DNA of 64,000 nucleotides from Mactromeris polynyma (taxonomy: Eukaryota; Mollusca; Bivalvia; Venerida; Mactridae), in assembly GCA_032209605.1 (NCBI GenBank), contig JASFXZ010000013.1, positions 11,553,901 to 11,617,900 on the forward strand. Direction: 5' to 3'. This document shows, piece after piece, positions 22,360 through 35,379 of this stretch. A program made the translations under genes and the position numbers. Positions within the stretch are counted from its first letter, which is position 1. The number at the start of each line of letters is the position of its first letter. Under the pieces are notes generated by a model. The model was not told the origin of the DNA. It worked only from the letters and a program-made list of their open reading frames with translations, and did no database searches.

Positions 22360-23420
22360 ATCGCATGAAAAGCTTATACCTCAATTCTGCCGGCCACTCT
22401 GTACACACGAAAAACTTATACCTCAACTCCGCCCTCCACACTGGTCACACGTAAAGCGTATACCTCTATTTCGCCTCCACTCTGGTCACACGTAAAGCGT
22501 ATACCTCTATTTCGCCGCCACTCTGGTCACACGTAAAGCGTATACCTCTATTTCGCCTCCACTCTGGTCACACGTAAAGCGTATACCTCTATTTCGCCTC
22601 CACTCTGGTCACACGTAAAGCGTATACCTCTATTTCGCCGCCACTCTGGTCACACGTAAAGCGTATACCTCTATTTCGCCGCCACTCTGGTCACACGTAA
22701 AGCGTATACCTCTATTTCGCCTCCACTCTGGTCACACGTAAAGCGTATACCTCTATTTCGCCTCCACTCTGGTCACACGTAAAGCGTATACCTCTATTTC
22801 GCCTCCACTCTGGTCACACGAAAAGCGTATACCTCCATTTCTCCGCCACTCTGGTCACACGTAAAGCGTATACCTCTATTTCGCCGCCACTCCGGTCACA
22901 CGTAAAGCGTATACCTCTATTTCGCCTCCACTCTGGTCACACGTAAAGCGTATACCTCTATTTCGCCTCCACTCCGGTCACACGTAAAGCGTATACCTCT
23001 ATTTCACCTCCACTCTGTCACACGTCAAACGTATACCTCTATTTCACCGCCACTCTGGTCACACGTAAAGCGTATACCTCTATTTCACCTCCACTCTGGT
23101 CACACGTAAAGCGTATACCTCTATTTCGCCGCCACTCTGGTCACAGGAACAACTTTAACCTCAATTCCGACGCGACTCTGGTCAGATGTACGTTTTATAC
23201 CTCAATTCTGCCCACCACTCCGGTCACACGAAAAGGGTATACCTCAATTCTGCCCGCCACTCCAGTCACACGAAAAGCGTATACCTCAAATCTGCCCACC
23301 ACTCCGGTCGCACGAAAAGCATATACCTCAAATCTGCCCACCACTCCGGTCGCACGAAAAGCATATTCCTCAAATGTGCCCTCCACTTTGGTCACACGAA
23401 AATCTTATACCTCAATTATT
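22360..23420. repeat. 41/42-bp minisatellite, about 25 units
   Basis: Units contain GTCACACGTAAAGCGTATAC and CTCTATTTCGCCTCCACTCT. The central units are 41 bp and nearly identical. The right-hand edge units are 42 bp, more diverged and therefore open in one frame (14-codon repeat), which explains the short ORFs there on both strands. Confidence 0.95.
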
Positions 23421-25582
23421 GATCGCTAAATTAACTTTAGCCTGATTAGTTACTTAGCTAACTAAAACAAATGAGTTAATGGAATATATTTCCTCGTAGA
23501 AAACAGCATTAATAAGATGCATAAATGCGATGGATCATGGGTTTTCTTCTTCCTTTTTTATTACATTAATCAAATGTACTGACAGACACGTTTAACAATA
23601 CATATTAGATTGCTACACTGTGCTCATTAATCTTCTGCTTTCCCTTCTACGTCATCAGTCACTCAGATTACACATGTCTATATTGTTTAAATATTATTCT
23701 AAATAATGGCATACCACAGAAAAAAAGGCATCCATGTTTAATGTCTTACGGTGTTTGTTCCATGCTAATATTACAAAAATTGTTAACAAATGCGTAATTA
23801 CTTAAGGAAAAAGAACAATAAATCAATCAGCACATTATTATTAGCAAATGTTATCTTGAGTGCTATTTATACCTATCTGCCACTTGACATGGTAAGCATT
23901 AACTGTGTAAAACATGTCAGAAATGACATTTTAACTTTGCTATGATATGGGGGATGTTTGATTTATTTCAAGTGCCAAAATATCTCTGAACAGACCTGCA
24001 TTCCAGCGATCAGCTGTAGGATTGGAATGCGAATCACGCAGCACATTACCCAGTGAATTCACTACGTCAATAAACACTGGAGAATTTGTTTAGATATTTG
24101 TGTCAACATGCTTTGGACGAATTTGGCGTTGTATTGTGCACGTAAAGAACCTGGGGCGATAGTCACAAAACATCTTTGATTGTTTCGTAAGAAATTATTT
24201 AGCAAAGAGTAAAATATTTTTAGACGTAAGTATATATGAAGCCGCTTAGAAACATCTTAGCTTGGCATTTATAATACATTTAGGAAATATCTTATATTAC
24301 AAATTTTAACGTCGTTGCTATGTAAAACTGGAATTTCCCAGTCTAAAAATAGTAACGGAAGTAAGCACAACTGTGTCGTTCCTGCAATGCTCCCTCTTAA
24401 AACCTATTGTTTGGCATGACATAGCTACTTACCGCGATATGTATACGTATACTACTTTTTGCATTTTAGGCATGTGTTTTCAATACATAATGTCTTTTAT
24501 AATAGTTGCACAATTATGAGCGTAATATGGAGCATAATTATCGCAACTTAGGCCATAATTTATTTATAAAAAAAGTCTGAACGCTGGAAATGGTTGCTAA
24601 GCACCCATTCCCAAATATAGAAGTGGGGAGTAAAATTAAGCATTTCCAGCAACTTAACAAACATGCCTCACTGCGGGCTACTTTTTCAAAAGTGTCAATG
24701 AAGCATTTCATGTACCTTGATATATATGTTTTTACTGTTCTTTTTTAAACACACAAAATAAAAAGTTGGGAAATCTAGTCGGGAATAGTTTATTTTTTGT
24801 GTATAAAAATGGTGCAGAATTGACGGTTATTAACACATATATACAACTAAAATATAACTGAAATGACTGCGAAATGATGTGATGGTTATATCTTCTATTA
24901 TACAGCATCCACCAAGCGACACTCTCAGGGTTAATGGATGTGGAGAGAAACACCCTTATAACTTGAACACTTAAACACTTAAAATGTTATTTCAATGCAC
25001 ATGTTAAAGTTTACTCTTACTTTAATTATCAAGTGGTCAAGATGATCTTGCTGATACCACAGAATGGTACTGTATCAAGTTAAGTATCCACTAAGTACAC
25101 CATAAATGCACTGGCATTTGATTATGAATACTATTCCCAGCTTAAAGTGATAACAGAACAAATATACTCTTGTTTATTTGCAAGGCAATGTAAAGCACTT
25201 GAATAATGATACCATTTTGATTCATAATATACATGTTGCATAATTACGAATAGGATTATTGACACAACCGAATACATATGACACAAACTTCAAGTTTTAA
25301 AACATATCGACTGAAACACATAGCTTTAATAATAATGTCTCTTAACAATTGATGTATCAGGACATTTGATACTTTACGCCTTCATATATTCCTTGTGTCA
25401 CTGTACAATAAATCTGTTTCATATTTAGTGAAACACTAGTCTTGTTAGAATCCCTATCGTAACATCGATTTATAATCATAAGTCAATATTCATCTGAGAC
25501 TTGATGTTCAGTTTGCGAATGAAAGTTTGTTCCACATTCTGATTGTGAACAAAAGTCCTGTATATGCCTACCCTAAGTTTCG
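23421..25582. other. Long AT-rich non-coding stretch
   Basis: No gene, tandem array or clear mobile element recognised. Confidence 0.4.
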
Positions 25583-25936
25583 TTTCGTTTCATCGGGTTT
25601 AACGCCGTTTCTCAACGATATTTCAGTTATATACGGCGGCCGGTTCACCTAACCAGTTTTTCCTGGACTGAATTCTTACCAGTACTAACTTACCCTTCCA
25701 CAACGATATTTCAGTTATATACGGCGGCCGGTTCACCTAACCAGTTTTTCCTGGACTGAATTCTTACCAGTACTAACTTACCTTCCCACAAGGAGCCGGC
25801 AACTTCTCCACATGTGGAGGAAAATCGACATTTTTGTCAAATTTTCATGGAAGGGTATGACCTGGCCGCGACCGGGAATCGAACCCAGATCGCCGGGTTA
25901 CAAGTCCAGCGCACTAACCACTGGACCACGGCCGCG
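25583..25936 (-). mobile_element. tRNA-Thr-headed SINE, minus strand, with duplicated tail
   Basis: On the minus strand 25863-25935 is a tRNA-like head with intact A box (TGGTCCAGTGG), B box (GGTTCGATTCC) and an anticodon loop CTTGTAA (UGU, Thr). Downstream lies the shared tail (CTGGTTAGGTGAACCGGCC, GGCGTTAAACC). An 88-bp part of the tail is duplicated head to tail with almost no change. Not a functional tRNA gene by context. Confidence 0.75.
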
Positions 25937-26814
25937 GCTATATGCCTACCCTATTACAACTATACCTGTTCTACATCTCATACTAAATAAAATATCAAAG
26001 CACTTCAAATTTCAAGGTGGAGTATATCCTGAAAAAATATGTAAACGAATAGATCAGTAAGACTATAAGAATATTTGATACACTTATAGAACATGTACAC
26101 TTATACAAACTAAACGTGTTCTGGTAACTAAAAGTGATTCATAAAACAATTCTGATCATAAATAAATTAATGTTATCTGACATACCAGCGAGCATGCCTT
26201 TATTCCGATGCTGCCAGCTGGTAAGAATGATCGCTAGTTTTTACGGTAGCCTCCCATTCTCAAAATCTCTCGGGTATTTCCGTACCACTTCGTTACTCGG
26301 ATAACATCCTTTAGTGTATGTAAGGCGGAGCACTATGTAGCAAAACTCAACATTTTGTGTCAAGAAATAGTTCTCGTAAAACGGATTTATAATTTCAATA
26401 ACTTCGATAACTTCACGTAAGAGATGGCTTATCCTTGTCATTTCTAGTTAAAAACTCACATATTTCAGTCTTTATATAGCTTAAATATTAGATTCATCAG
26501 CACTCCAGCGTTCACGCCGCCATCTTGTTTTCATGATATTCGAATGGTATTTCCGAAAGTAGTGCCTAACATACATCCGAGGCACTTGACGTAGTTGGCC
26601 GAGGTTTTCCGAATGGGTAGCCTCCACTACGAACTGTTCAAGGTACTCAAATCTACAGACAGAAATTAACATGTATGAAAAACACACCCATAAGTAAGCA
26701 AAATGTACTTAGTCCTAAAAACATGCAATATCTTTAAATGCCAACATTGTCCTGACTTTGTTGCCAGCTGTCTTGACTTGTCCTGTTATGTATTCCATCT
26801 ATTAAATCCCCCCC

Positions 26815-27010
26815 CCCTGTTTGTCCTCATTAATTCTCCTTAGTTGTCCTGTATGGTCGGCCAGGCCATTCCTTGCACCCCTGTTCCCTTGTGTATTTAC
26901 CCTTGCACCTTCTTAAATGCCTGATTGTTTATGGACTGTTGTTTTCCCGGAGTTCTGTGTGGGGATGTAATATGTATGTAGCGTTCCCTGTATCAACTTA
27001 TTCTCTCTTT
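26815..27010 (+). repeat. Dispersed repeat family R1, copy 1
   Basis: Shares GGCCATTCCTTG, TGTTTTCCCGGAG and GCGTTCCCT with 30705-30880 (+) and 56105-56245 (-). Possibly the end of a retrotransposon; no coding frame is kept. Confidence 0.55.
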
Positions 27011-27970
27011 CAAAGTTCGTTAATGGACTTGATATTATGAGATTTATTGCCGATAGTTCGGGTTGCCTATAATGTGATACTTGTGAATATTTGTTCATGG
27101 AAATTCGATTGCAGTGAGTAAATACATTGATAGTGATGAAATGTCTTGCCTAAGGTACAGCAATGTATGTCATGGGAATGAAAAACACGACAATACGTGT
27201 AAGTAAATATCGTAGAAAATGTGTATATCATTTTTAGTGAGGTGCTATATAAAACAAACCTATGCTACAACATTATATGGTCATCATAATAAGTACTTGT
27301 AGCACTAACTGTTGACTATATAATGCAAATAAAACTGTAATTTATACTTATCTAGAATGTCCAATGCCAACTGTTAGCATAATGTTCTAGGTAATGTAAC
27401 TAATTTCACATATGGTAGAAAGTTGGGTCACTCCTCAATGAGAGTAAAACTCAACTATTGTGATTATTCCAAGTCATGGGAAATCCAAATTCAATTAGGT
27501 TAATTTCGTTAATTTCTATGTTAATTTGGTTAATTTCTACTGCATGTACATACTTTGTAGCCCTAATAATTACTAATTACCTTATTATATTACTAGACTT
27601 TGTTTCAACAAATAAGCTAAATCACTTGCAAAGAGCTTGAAATGAAACTAATCATCTTTATGCTACATCATCACAAGTTCTGAACCAATGAACTACTAGT
27701 CTCGTTATGTTAGTATTGTCAATGACTTTATATTCTTCTTCCTTGTTATGCGGTTCCTCGTGTGAACATTTTCGTTTTTGATATTCTGATATGGTGCTTC
27801 CGTGGTTGTGTGGTTTTGGTTCCTGGCTTCTTCTGGCACTTGCTCCTTATAGCGGGATATAGAATTTGTAAGTAGGAATTCATAGACCCTTCCTAATCCC
27901 TGATAGCTGGATAAACCCTATGTGACCCTGGCTTTTAAAGTGACTTAAAGCCCCATAACAAAAATAATCA
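27011..27970. other. AT-rich non-coding stretch
   Basis: Nothing recognised. Confidence 0.4.
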
Positions 27971-27973
27971 GAT

Positions 27974-29320
27974 TCAGTGTTTAATATATCCTGTGACATA
28001 TGACATGTTTGGTATACCCTGTGTCATATAAAATGTTTGATATACCATGTGTGATATAACATGTTTCATATACCCTGTATGGTGTACCCTGTGTGATATA
28101 ACATGTGCCATATAGCATGTTTGATATAATTGTGATATAACATGTGTGATATACCCTGTGACATATAGCATGTTTGATATAATTGTGATATAACATGTGA
28201 GATATACCCTGTGTAATATACCCTCTGGCATATAGCATGTTTAATATAATTTATGATATAACACGTTTGATAGACCCTGTGCGCTATACCCTGTGCCACA
28301 TAGCATATTTTATATATTTAATGTTATAACATGTGTGATGTACCCCGTGTGATATAGCCTTTGTGGTATATACTGTGATATAACATGTATGATATACGCT
28401 GTGCCATATAGCATGTTTGATATCATTTGTGATATAATATGTGTGATAAACCCTTAGTGATATACCCTTAGTGATATAACATGTGTGATATACCCTGTGT
28501 GATATACCTTGTGTGATATATCATGTGTGATATATCCTGTGCGATATACCCTGTGTTATATACCCTGTGTGATATACCTTGTGTGATATACCATGTGTGA
28601 TATATCCTGTGTGATATACCCTGTGTTGTATACAATATGTGATATATTATGCGTGATTTAACATGTGTGATATACCATGTGTGATATACCCTGTGTGATA
28701 TATCATGTGTGATATACCATCTGTGATATATCATTAGTGATATAACACGTGTGATATACCATTTGTGATATATCATGTGTGATATATCCTTAGTGATATA
28801 ACAATTTTGATATACCATGTGCGATATACCATGTGTGATATATCCTTAGTGATATAACATTTTTGATATACCATGTGCGATATACCATGTGTGATATATC
28901 CTTAGTGATATAACACGTGTGATATACCATGTGCGATATACCATGTGTGATATATCCTTAGTGATATAACATTTTTGATATACCATGTGCGATATACCAT
29001 GTGTGATATATCCTTGGTGATATAACATTTTTGATATACCATGTGCGATATACCATGTGTGATATATCCTGTGTGATATACCATGTGTGATATACCCTGT
29101 GTGATATACCCTTAGTGATATATCATGTGTGATATATCCTTAGTGATATAACATTTTTGATATACCATGTGTGCTATACCATGTGTGATTTATCCTTAGT
29201 GATATAACATTTTTGATATACCATGTGTGATATATCCTGTGTGATATACCATGTGTGATATACCCTGTGTGATATACCTTGTGTGATATATCATGTGTCA
29301 TATACCAAGTGTCATATCAA
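27974..29320. repeat. 14-bp minisatellite, about 95 units, with 56-bp higher-order units
   Basis: Built of GTGTGATATACCAT-type 14-mers. From about 28805 to 29085 four 14-mers form a 56-bp superunit repeated five times at exact 56-bp spacing (TTTTGATATACCATGTGCGA recurring). The many minus-strand frames here are repeat translations. Confidence 0.95.
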
Positions 29321-29409
29321 AGGGCCATATCCGGAGAGATGAGAATCATTACAGGTATTAATTGACTGCTAGTTTGCCTTGTCCCAACTTTGCCTACTAA
29401 GCAATTAAT

Positions 29410-29850
29410 AAAACATGTTAGGTCGTGTACTTAATACACGGCAATGATACATTATAGGCAAAAGCCTTCTTGTCAACGAATTCCATTACGTCTAAGTGCA
29501 GGATGTCAACACACCTCTTTTCAAAAAGTAGGGATAAAGTGGGGCTATTGTTTCAAAAAGTAGGGCAAAATTATGGAGATTATTGCCTAAAAGTAGGGAT
29601 AGAAGGGATGATTTCTTACTTTTGGAATATCAAAAACTTTCAAAAAAATCACCGCCTTGTACATTCACCATGATTAGACCTCTGTGCTTCATGCAAGTGA
29701 AACAAATATTTTGAGTTAACGCCTCAGCTTTGGAAAAAGTAAGGTAAGTAGGGCTCTTTCCAGAAAAAGTAGGGGAAATTAGGGAGCAAGTGAATAAAGT
29801 AGAGAAAAGTAGGAAATGTAGGAAAAGCAGGGTTCATTTGACAGCCTTTA
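29410..29850 (+). repeat. Dispersed repeat family R2, plus-strand copy
   Basis: Shares GTCGTGTACTTAA, GCCTAAAAGTAGGGATAGA, TTGAGTTAACGCCTCAG and AAAAAGTAGGGGAAA with the inverted copy at 31910-32265. A 67-codon open frame lies in it but is not kept in the other copy. Confidence 0.65.
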
Positions 29851-31909
29851 AGTGCGACAATAAACCATAAATAAATAAACCAGTATTACAAGAGAACCTG
29901 TAAAGTAGATGTTGTATGTTCAGTGTATAAACATATTGCGCATCGTCAAGAAAATACAGCATTCGAAATATTCGAATCTAGAAATTTCCACTCGTCCACA
30001 CCTTTTCAGAACATTCTAATGATTATTACGTATATTTAAAACAATTTACGCATTTTCTTGCCCAATGCTTTGATAGCAGCCATCCAACTACAGTTACATA
30101 AATAAAGACGTAGCGAACATAAATACACAAAAACAGATTAACAAAACATGTCGTTAGGAGTTTGCCAAGACTGTTAATCAATTTCAAAGTAACTAGATAA
30201 GATTTGGAACAGTAAATCAAGTGGTAGAGTGAAAAACTGAGAGCAGGTAATTGCAAGCAATTAAAACATTGTTAACCCTTAACTATGAGGCATTAGTTAC
30301 GTGAATTCAATACCAAAGAATGCTGTGAAAAAGCTATATTGAATGATTATTGTTTCTCGTAATAGTGTGAATGCTGTTTTAGACGTCAAAGCAGTTAACA
30401 AGAGAACGCCGAAATGACGGTTTAACTACTGCGCACTTGACTTCATTAAATTCATGTTAGTGAATAATTCTGAGGAATTCGCTAGAAGGAATTCCGCCAA
30501 ACTTTGTCATTGTTTGCATATTTGTCACAGAGAGTATTGTACATGCTAGTTTTAACATGCAAAATCTGAAACAGCGAATCTTATCGTTCTTAGGTTGAGT
30601 TAGATTGTGAATATTAAACGGCGTGTATGGACTTCGACAGGCGCACGATGACGCGTAATTTAGTGGCGTAATGATTAACTGTACGGTCGACTAGTTATTC
30701 CTTATGGTCTGTGAGGCCATTCCTTGTGCCTCTGTTTCCTATTGTATGTACCCTTGAACCTCCTCAAGTGCCTTATGTTTTATGGATTGTTATTTTCCCG
30801 GAGATCTGTGTTGGGAAGCACTTTCTTATGTTTGTGGCGTTCCCTTTAGCAATTTGTTCTCTCTCTTTTGTCATAAAGTTGATATTATTATTATATTATT
30901 ATACTTTATCTAGAAATAAAGGCATTATGCCCATGATTCATAATTACAAGTTATGTAAATACATACATTTTTTTTAAATCAAGAAATAAGATGTACTAGT
31001 CATCTTTACAAATTTTCTTTAAACAAATCATGAATGCATGTTTACATTAACGGTATACATCATTCTTATAGATACCACTGTACATGTGTAAGCAATTGTG
31101 TTTTCTATGCTTAAATTACGGCTGAAATGTCCATCTTATATAAATCCTCACTCAGTTCCATTACAATCAAGTTCATTTCAACTGATACACAATATTTTCT
31201 ATAGGAATACTTAATGTTTAAGCATTAGTTTCTAAAGTGAGTGATGAATGCAATATAGTATATAAACATGTCTAACACAAGCATTAACCAGCTCATGTTC
31301 CAATTCTGGGAATAGATACTGCGGAATGCCAAATGTTTTCTCTAACTGCCAAACCAATCAGCTGTTCTTAGGTCAGAATGGTCACCTTGGCCGCATAACT
31401 TCTCAATTATATATCCCCATATAGCAAAAGTAAACAATCCTATATCGTTGTTTAAATTCTTTTCGAAATAATTTTGGCAAGTATCGAAGGCATGTGGGCA
31501 TCTGTTAATTATATTTGAGGTGTTAGATATCTGACATTAGTGTATTAGTGAATTAATAAAAGTTCTATATACGTGTTCATGATGTACTTGATGACTGTAC
31601 GCCGACATCCGCTGTGAATCATTCACTGTGAAAAAAATATGCTTGAGTGATTTAAATTTCTTAAACTTGACATTTTGTTCCGCGTCACTGTTTGATTATG
31701 TAGAAGAATTTCCCCATGCAAAGTTTTTCCTTGTTCTGTATTCTACAATAAACTTGTAAAGGAATTTCTATAAAAAGTTGAAGCGAAATTCCTTTGACTA
31801 CATCCATTCTGTCACCGACGATTTCTTAGATACAACCGCGGAACTACATCGCATGTAATTTAGGCTCAACGCACAGCGTACAGGCCTTTTTGAATCACAT
31901 CAAGATACA
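29851..31909. other. Sequence between the inverted R2 copies
   Basis: Holds one R1 copy (30705-30880) and otherwise AT-rich sequence with no supported gene. Confidence 0.4.
30705..30880 (+). repeat. Dispersed repeat family R1, copy 2
   Basis: See the copy at 26815. Contains GAGGCCATTCCTTGTGCC and TTTTCCCGGAGATCTGTGT. Confidence 0.55.
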
Positions 31910-32265
31910 GTGATATATCTACTTTTCCCCTACTTTTTCTTGAATGAGCCCTACTAACCCTACATTTTTAAAATCTGAGGCGTTAACTCAATATATTTAT
32001 TTCACCTGCATGAAACACAGTGGTCTAATCATGGAGAATGTTCGGTGAGGTCAATACTTGCCATTTTTGATATTCAAAAAGAAAAGAATCACCCCTACTA
32101 TCTCTACTTTTAGGCAATAAAATCCCTACTTCATCCCTGCTTTTGAAACGAGGTGAGTGGACAGCCTGCACTTAGACGAATTTGAATTTTCTGCAGGACA
32201 AGAAGGCGCTTGCCTAGAATGTCTGTTTGCCGAGTTTTAAGTACACGACGTAATAGGTGTTAACA
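31910..32265 (-). repeat. Dispersed repeat family R2, minus-strand copy
   Basis: Reverse complement of the 29.4-29.85 kb repeat, diverged; both ends and the central wording match. Together they form an inverted pair about 2 kb apart. Confidence 0.65.
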
Positions 32266-33210
32266 ATTGCTTCGATGCCAAAGTTTGAAACACGCAGTCA
32301 ATTAATACATGTACGAATGATAATCATATCGTTATTGGTGATTTTATTTGATGATTATTAACCGCTATCAGAACATGTTTAGTGTTTAACAAATACAATA
32401 ACCTGGTTTTCGAGAATACGAAACAACAATTTGTTTCAGGGAGTCTGTTTTGATAAAATAAAAAAAATTGACCATTCGTACTTCTTAGAACGTTTTGGAT
32501 TTTAGAGATAGCAAACACGAAAACATAAATGTCTAAACATTTCTGCACTCACTTCCGGTTAAAAATAGATTGTACGTATGTAGGCATTCTAACTGGCAAT
32601 TCTTATTCACCGTAGCTTACAATTCGTTCCACCAATTTTTTCTTGAAATGAAACACAAAATCATAAAAAAGTAAACATGCGCAATTCATATGAAAAGCAA
32701 CTTTGATTCAAGTATCCTACGAATTAATTAGTTTCGCCCAGTTTCATGTAAGACATGAAATTGTTTATTTTTAGTCAGTTATTTTTGATTTTGGGGTTTC
32801 ATTTGACTGAATGCAATAATTATCTTCAGAAAACACCATGCTCTCGTTTCAAGACATGCAGATATATCAGTAAGGTAAATAAATATTTCATATAAACATT
32901 TTGGTATAAAAACCTCAGTTAGGTAAATAAATATTCCTATAAACATTTTGGGATAAACAGCTCAGTTGAGACAAAGATAAACCTATTCCATGATCCAAAA
33001 AAAACGACAGATACTGGAGTTTTCAAAATTATAAATTTAATATTGGCCGTGTTATTTGGTGGAATTGTCTGTTCCATACTACTAACCGACAGCAAAGCAC
33101 AAGTTTCGTAGATTTTATATTAGATGTCGTGGTGTGAGACTAATATTTTAATACAATGCAGAAAACGACGAATGAAAATACCTTATTTTTTACTAACTTG
33201 CTAACTTTTT
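32266..33210. other. AT-rich non-coding stretch
   Basis: Includes a small direct duplication around 32873-32965 (GGTAAATAAATATT, ATAAACATTTTGG). No gene. Confidence 0.4.
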
Positions 33211-33480
33211 ACACATAACTTGCACCCCAGGAGTGGCATAAAGCAGTGACATAAATATCATATGTAACTAGTTACATAAATAGCCGAATCACAGCACTAT
33301 TTAAAGTCTATTTAAAGATTGAAAACAATCTATGTATGGTGTTATGTGATAAATAGAATCTTACATTCGTGCTTATTTGATATTGTTTTTACGAAACTCG
33401 TCGACTGAAACGAATATGATACTCGTTTCATAAAAACAATATCAAATAAGCAATTATGTAAGATCCTCTATATATGTAAT
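33211..33480 (+). repeat. Inverted-repeat partner, left, with internal hairpin
   Basis: Contains ACATAACTTGCACCCCAGGA, ATGTAACTAGTTACATAAAT and GATATTGTTTTTACGAAACT, all found in reverse at 40440-40727. Positions 33360-33475 themselves form a long imperfect hairpin (CTTATTTGATATTGTTTTTA and its complement). Confidence 0.7.
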
Positions 33481-34693
33481 GCCCTGATCAAATATATAAA
33501 ACATCTACCGGTTTCATCCCTCTACGGGACTTTAAGGCGCAGGATTGTTATACGTTAATCCGTTGAGCCTTGGAAATGTACGCCATTCATCCACCAGCAA
33601 TGATCATGCATGTCTTTCTGTGCTGAACAGATGCATATGAAAGATAAAAAGCAAGAACGAGAGGCATGCTGATATTTTTTCAGATTTGATCGTGCTTTGG
33701 TTTTGTTGTTCTACGTTTTCAGCCACATTCTAAGTTATTAATCATCTTAATGAGCGGTGATTTGGCCGCACGCCGGTGTGAATTGTTTCCCCTTCAATTA
33801 ACCGACGTACGCTTGCTTGGGTGATATAAACTGACTATATCATGTGCGGGTGTAGCAATTTACGTAACGAGGGGTTCAGGGTGTCCAGTTCCTTGTAAGG
33901 GAATGGATCTAAGTCAGCCATCTGAGTCCCTAAATGTTTCCTTATAATGTAATACGCTAAATTTTGACAAAAACTGTGAGACCCCTGCGTTTGGGACCAT
34001 TCTTGATCTAGGGTAATAAATGTACAACCCAATTTCGCCAAAATAGCAAGGGGAATCCGTGTCCTCGGTGCAACCCCCTGAATCCTGGTCTAGGGTACAT
34101 GCCTGATGGTTCACGCAATATCTTGTGACAGAGCAATGAAAAACTACGCTTACTTATAAATATTTCTTACATTAAATAATAATAATTATTGATTATACTA
34201 AAGTTGAACAGGACAACATCTGATAATGCCGATTTCATCTGATTAAGCTGTCAGTGTCTGCATGGAGCTAATACTGACTATTACTTTCATGACACCTTGT
34301 ATTATATACGCCCAATAGAACTTCAGTGTATATAAGGTCTGGATAATAATAATTTATCTTTTGTTTAAATTCCCAGTCGTTTCGAGACTGAAATATTGCT
34401 TGTTTATTTGTTAAATACACGAATGTTCTATCATACATCTGAAGGGATAGAAGATTGCGTAAACCAGCATGTCATCCCCGTATACGTTGTGCAAAATTGT
34501 GTAATATCATCTGCTATAAAATAATAATACCTTGACGTAAAACACTCATTTTTATTACCTAAGTAACGAAAATATACCACAATAAAAGTGACAAGTAAAT
34601 GTGATTTAAGACCGAACATAAACAACAGTTGGTTAAATGTCCTGGCCCTGTTTCACAAACACTAATCTTGCCTTTAATTTAAACTTGAAAACA
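33481..34693. other. AT-rich non-coding stretch
   Basis: Two overlapping minus-strand open frames at 33835-34114 look like a decayed repeat translated in two frames. No gene supported. Confidence 0.4.
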
Positions 34694-35172
34694 TTTGAGC
34701 GCTGCTATGGGATTTACAACCATTACTGTAAGTGACGTCATTTCAAGAAAAGGCAACATGTGATGTCACGTTTTGCAAGCAGGAAACACTAATTACTTCA
34801 TATGGTCACGTCGTTTTCATGTTACCATATAGGGGAAATACACTCAGCAAAATTTCTAACTGGTCACTTGGATGTTATTGATATTATTTAACAGTGAATG
34901 AAAATTCAACAATGCAAACACCATCAAATAAATACTTTCTTCGTACAACTGTTCAGAATACATTAATCCATATTGATTCTCACGTGAATTTTACGACATA
35001 TCAACACTTTTTACCCTAAAATTAAAAGTCATAAAACGAATAAATATGGTGTGGTCTCTTCAATAAAATCCAAGTGACCAATTAGAAATTTTGCTGAGTG
35101 TATTTCTTACTGTAAGGGAGACGTTTTTTGGGAATTAAGAAGAGATTGGAAATCGTACATCGGCGCTCATAT
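34694..35172. mobile_element. Foldback element F1, copy 1, interrupted by a MITE
   Basis: Left end TTGAGCGCTGCTATGGGA, right end CGGCGCTCAT, with GTAAGTGACGTCAT inside the left arm. Related copies at 42998-43232 and 62877-63120. A TA-flanked MITE is inserted at 34841-35100. Confidence 0.7.
34841..35100. mobile_element. TA-flanked MITE nested in F1
   Basis: 260 bp with terminal inverted repeats of about 40 bp starting CACTCAGCAAAATTTCTAA, flanked on both sides by TA, the target used by Tc1/mariner-type transposases. Removing it restores the F1 sequence seen at 63 kb (GGGGAAATA/TTTCTTACT against GGGGCAAATATTGCTTACT). No transposase is encoded. Confidence 0.85.
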
Positions 35173-35379
35173 TTGCTGTTGATATTATGCTTTGCTTTAT
35201 TTCTGACAATGATTAAGTAAAATGGCATGAATCAAAGAAATATGTTTGTCGAAATTACAATGCCCGAATGTTTGTTTTTCTAAGAAAATTAGTTATTGGG
35301 AAATTTGATATTTTTCAAAGTGATTGAAATAGTTTGACTAACTAGCAGTATATTCGCCATAAGGCTGGATTAGGCAAAC

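Noticed and set aside
23186..23422. 14-residue repeat peptide on both strands
   Set aside because: By-product of the 42-bp edge units of a minisatellite.
25863..25935. Functional tRNA-Thr gene
   Set aside because: Boxes are intact, but it continues into a SINE body and tail and has a mismatch in the anticodon stem.
25812..26060. 82-codon frame containing RPGIEPRSPGY
   Set aside because: Reverse reading of a tRNA-like SINE head, a known source of false proteins.
26241..26687. Two minus-strand frames resembling exons
   Set aside because: The two look like diverged copies of one repeat with different frames; no domain.
27974..29084. Many minus-strand Tyr/His/Ile-rich frames
   Set aside because: By-products of the 14-bp array.
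27974..29320. CRISPR array
   Set aside because: Units are contiguous without unique spacers; the genome is eukaryotic.
33835..34114. Overlapping minus-strand frames
   Set aside because: The same DNA is open in two frames with no domain, more like a dispersed repeat.
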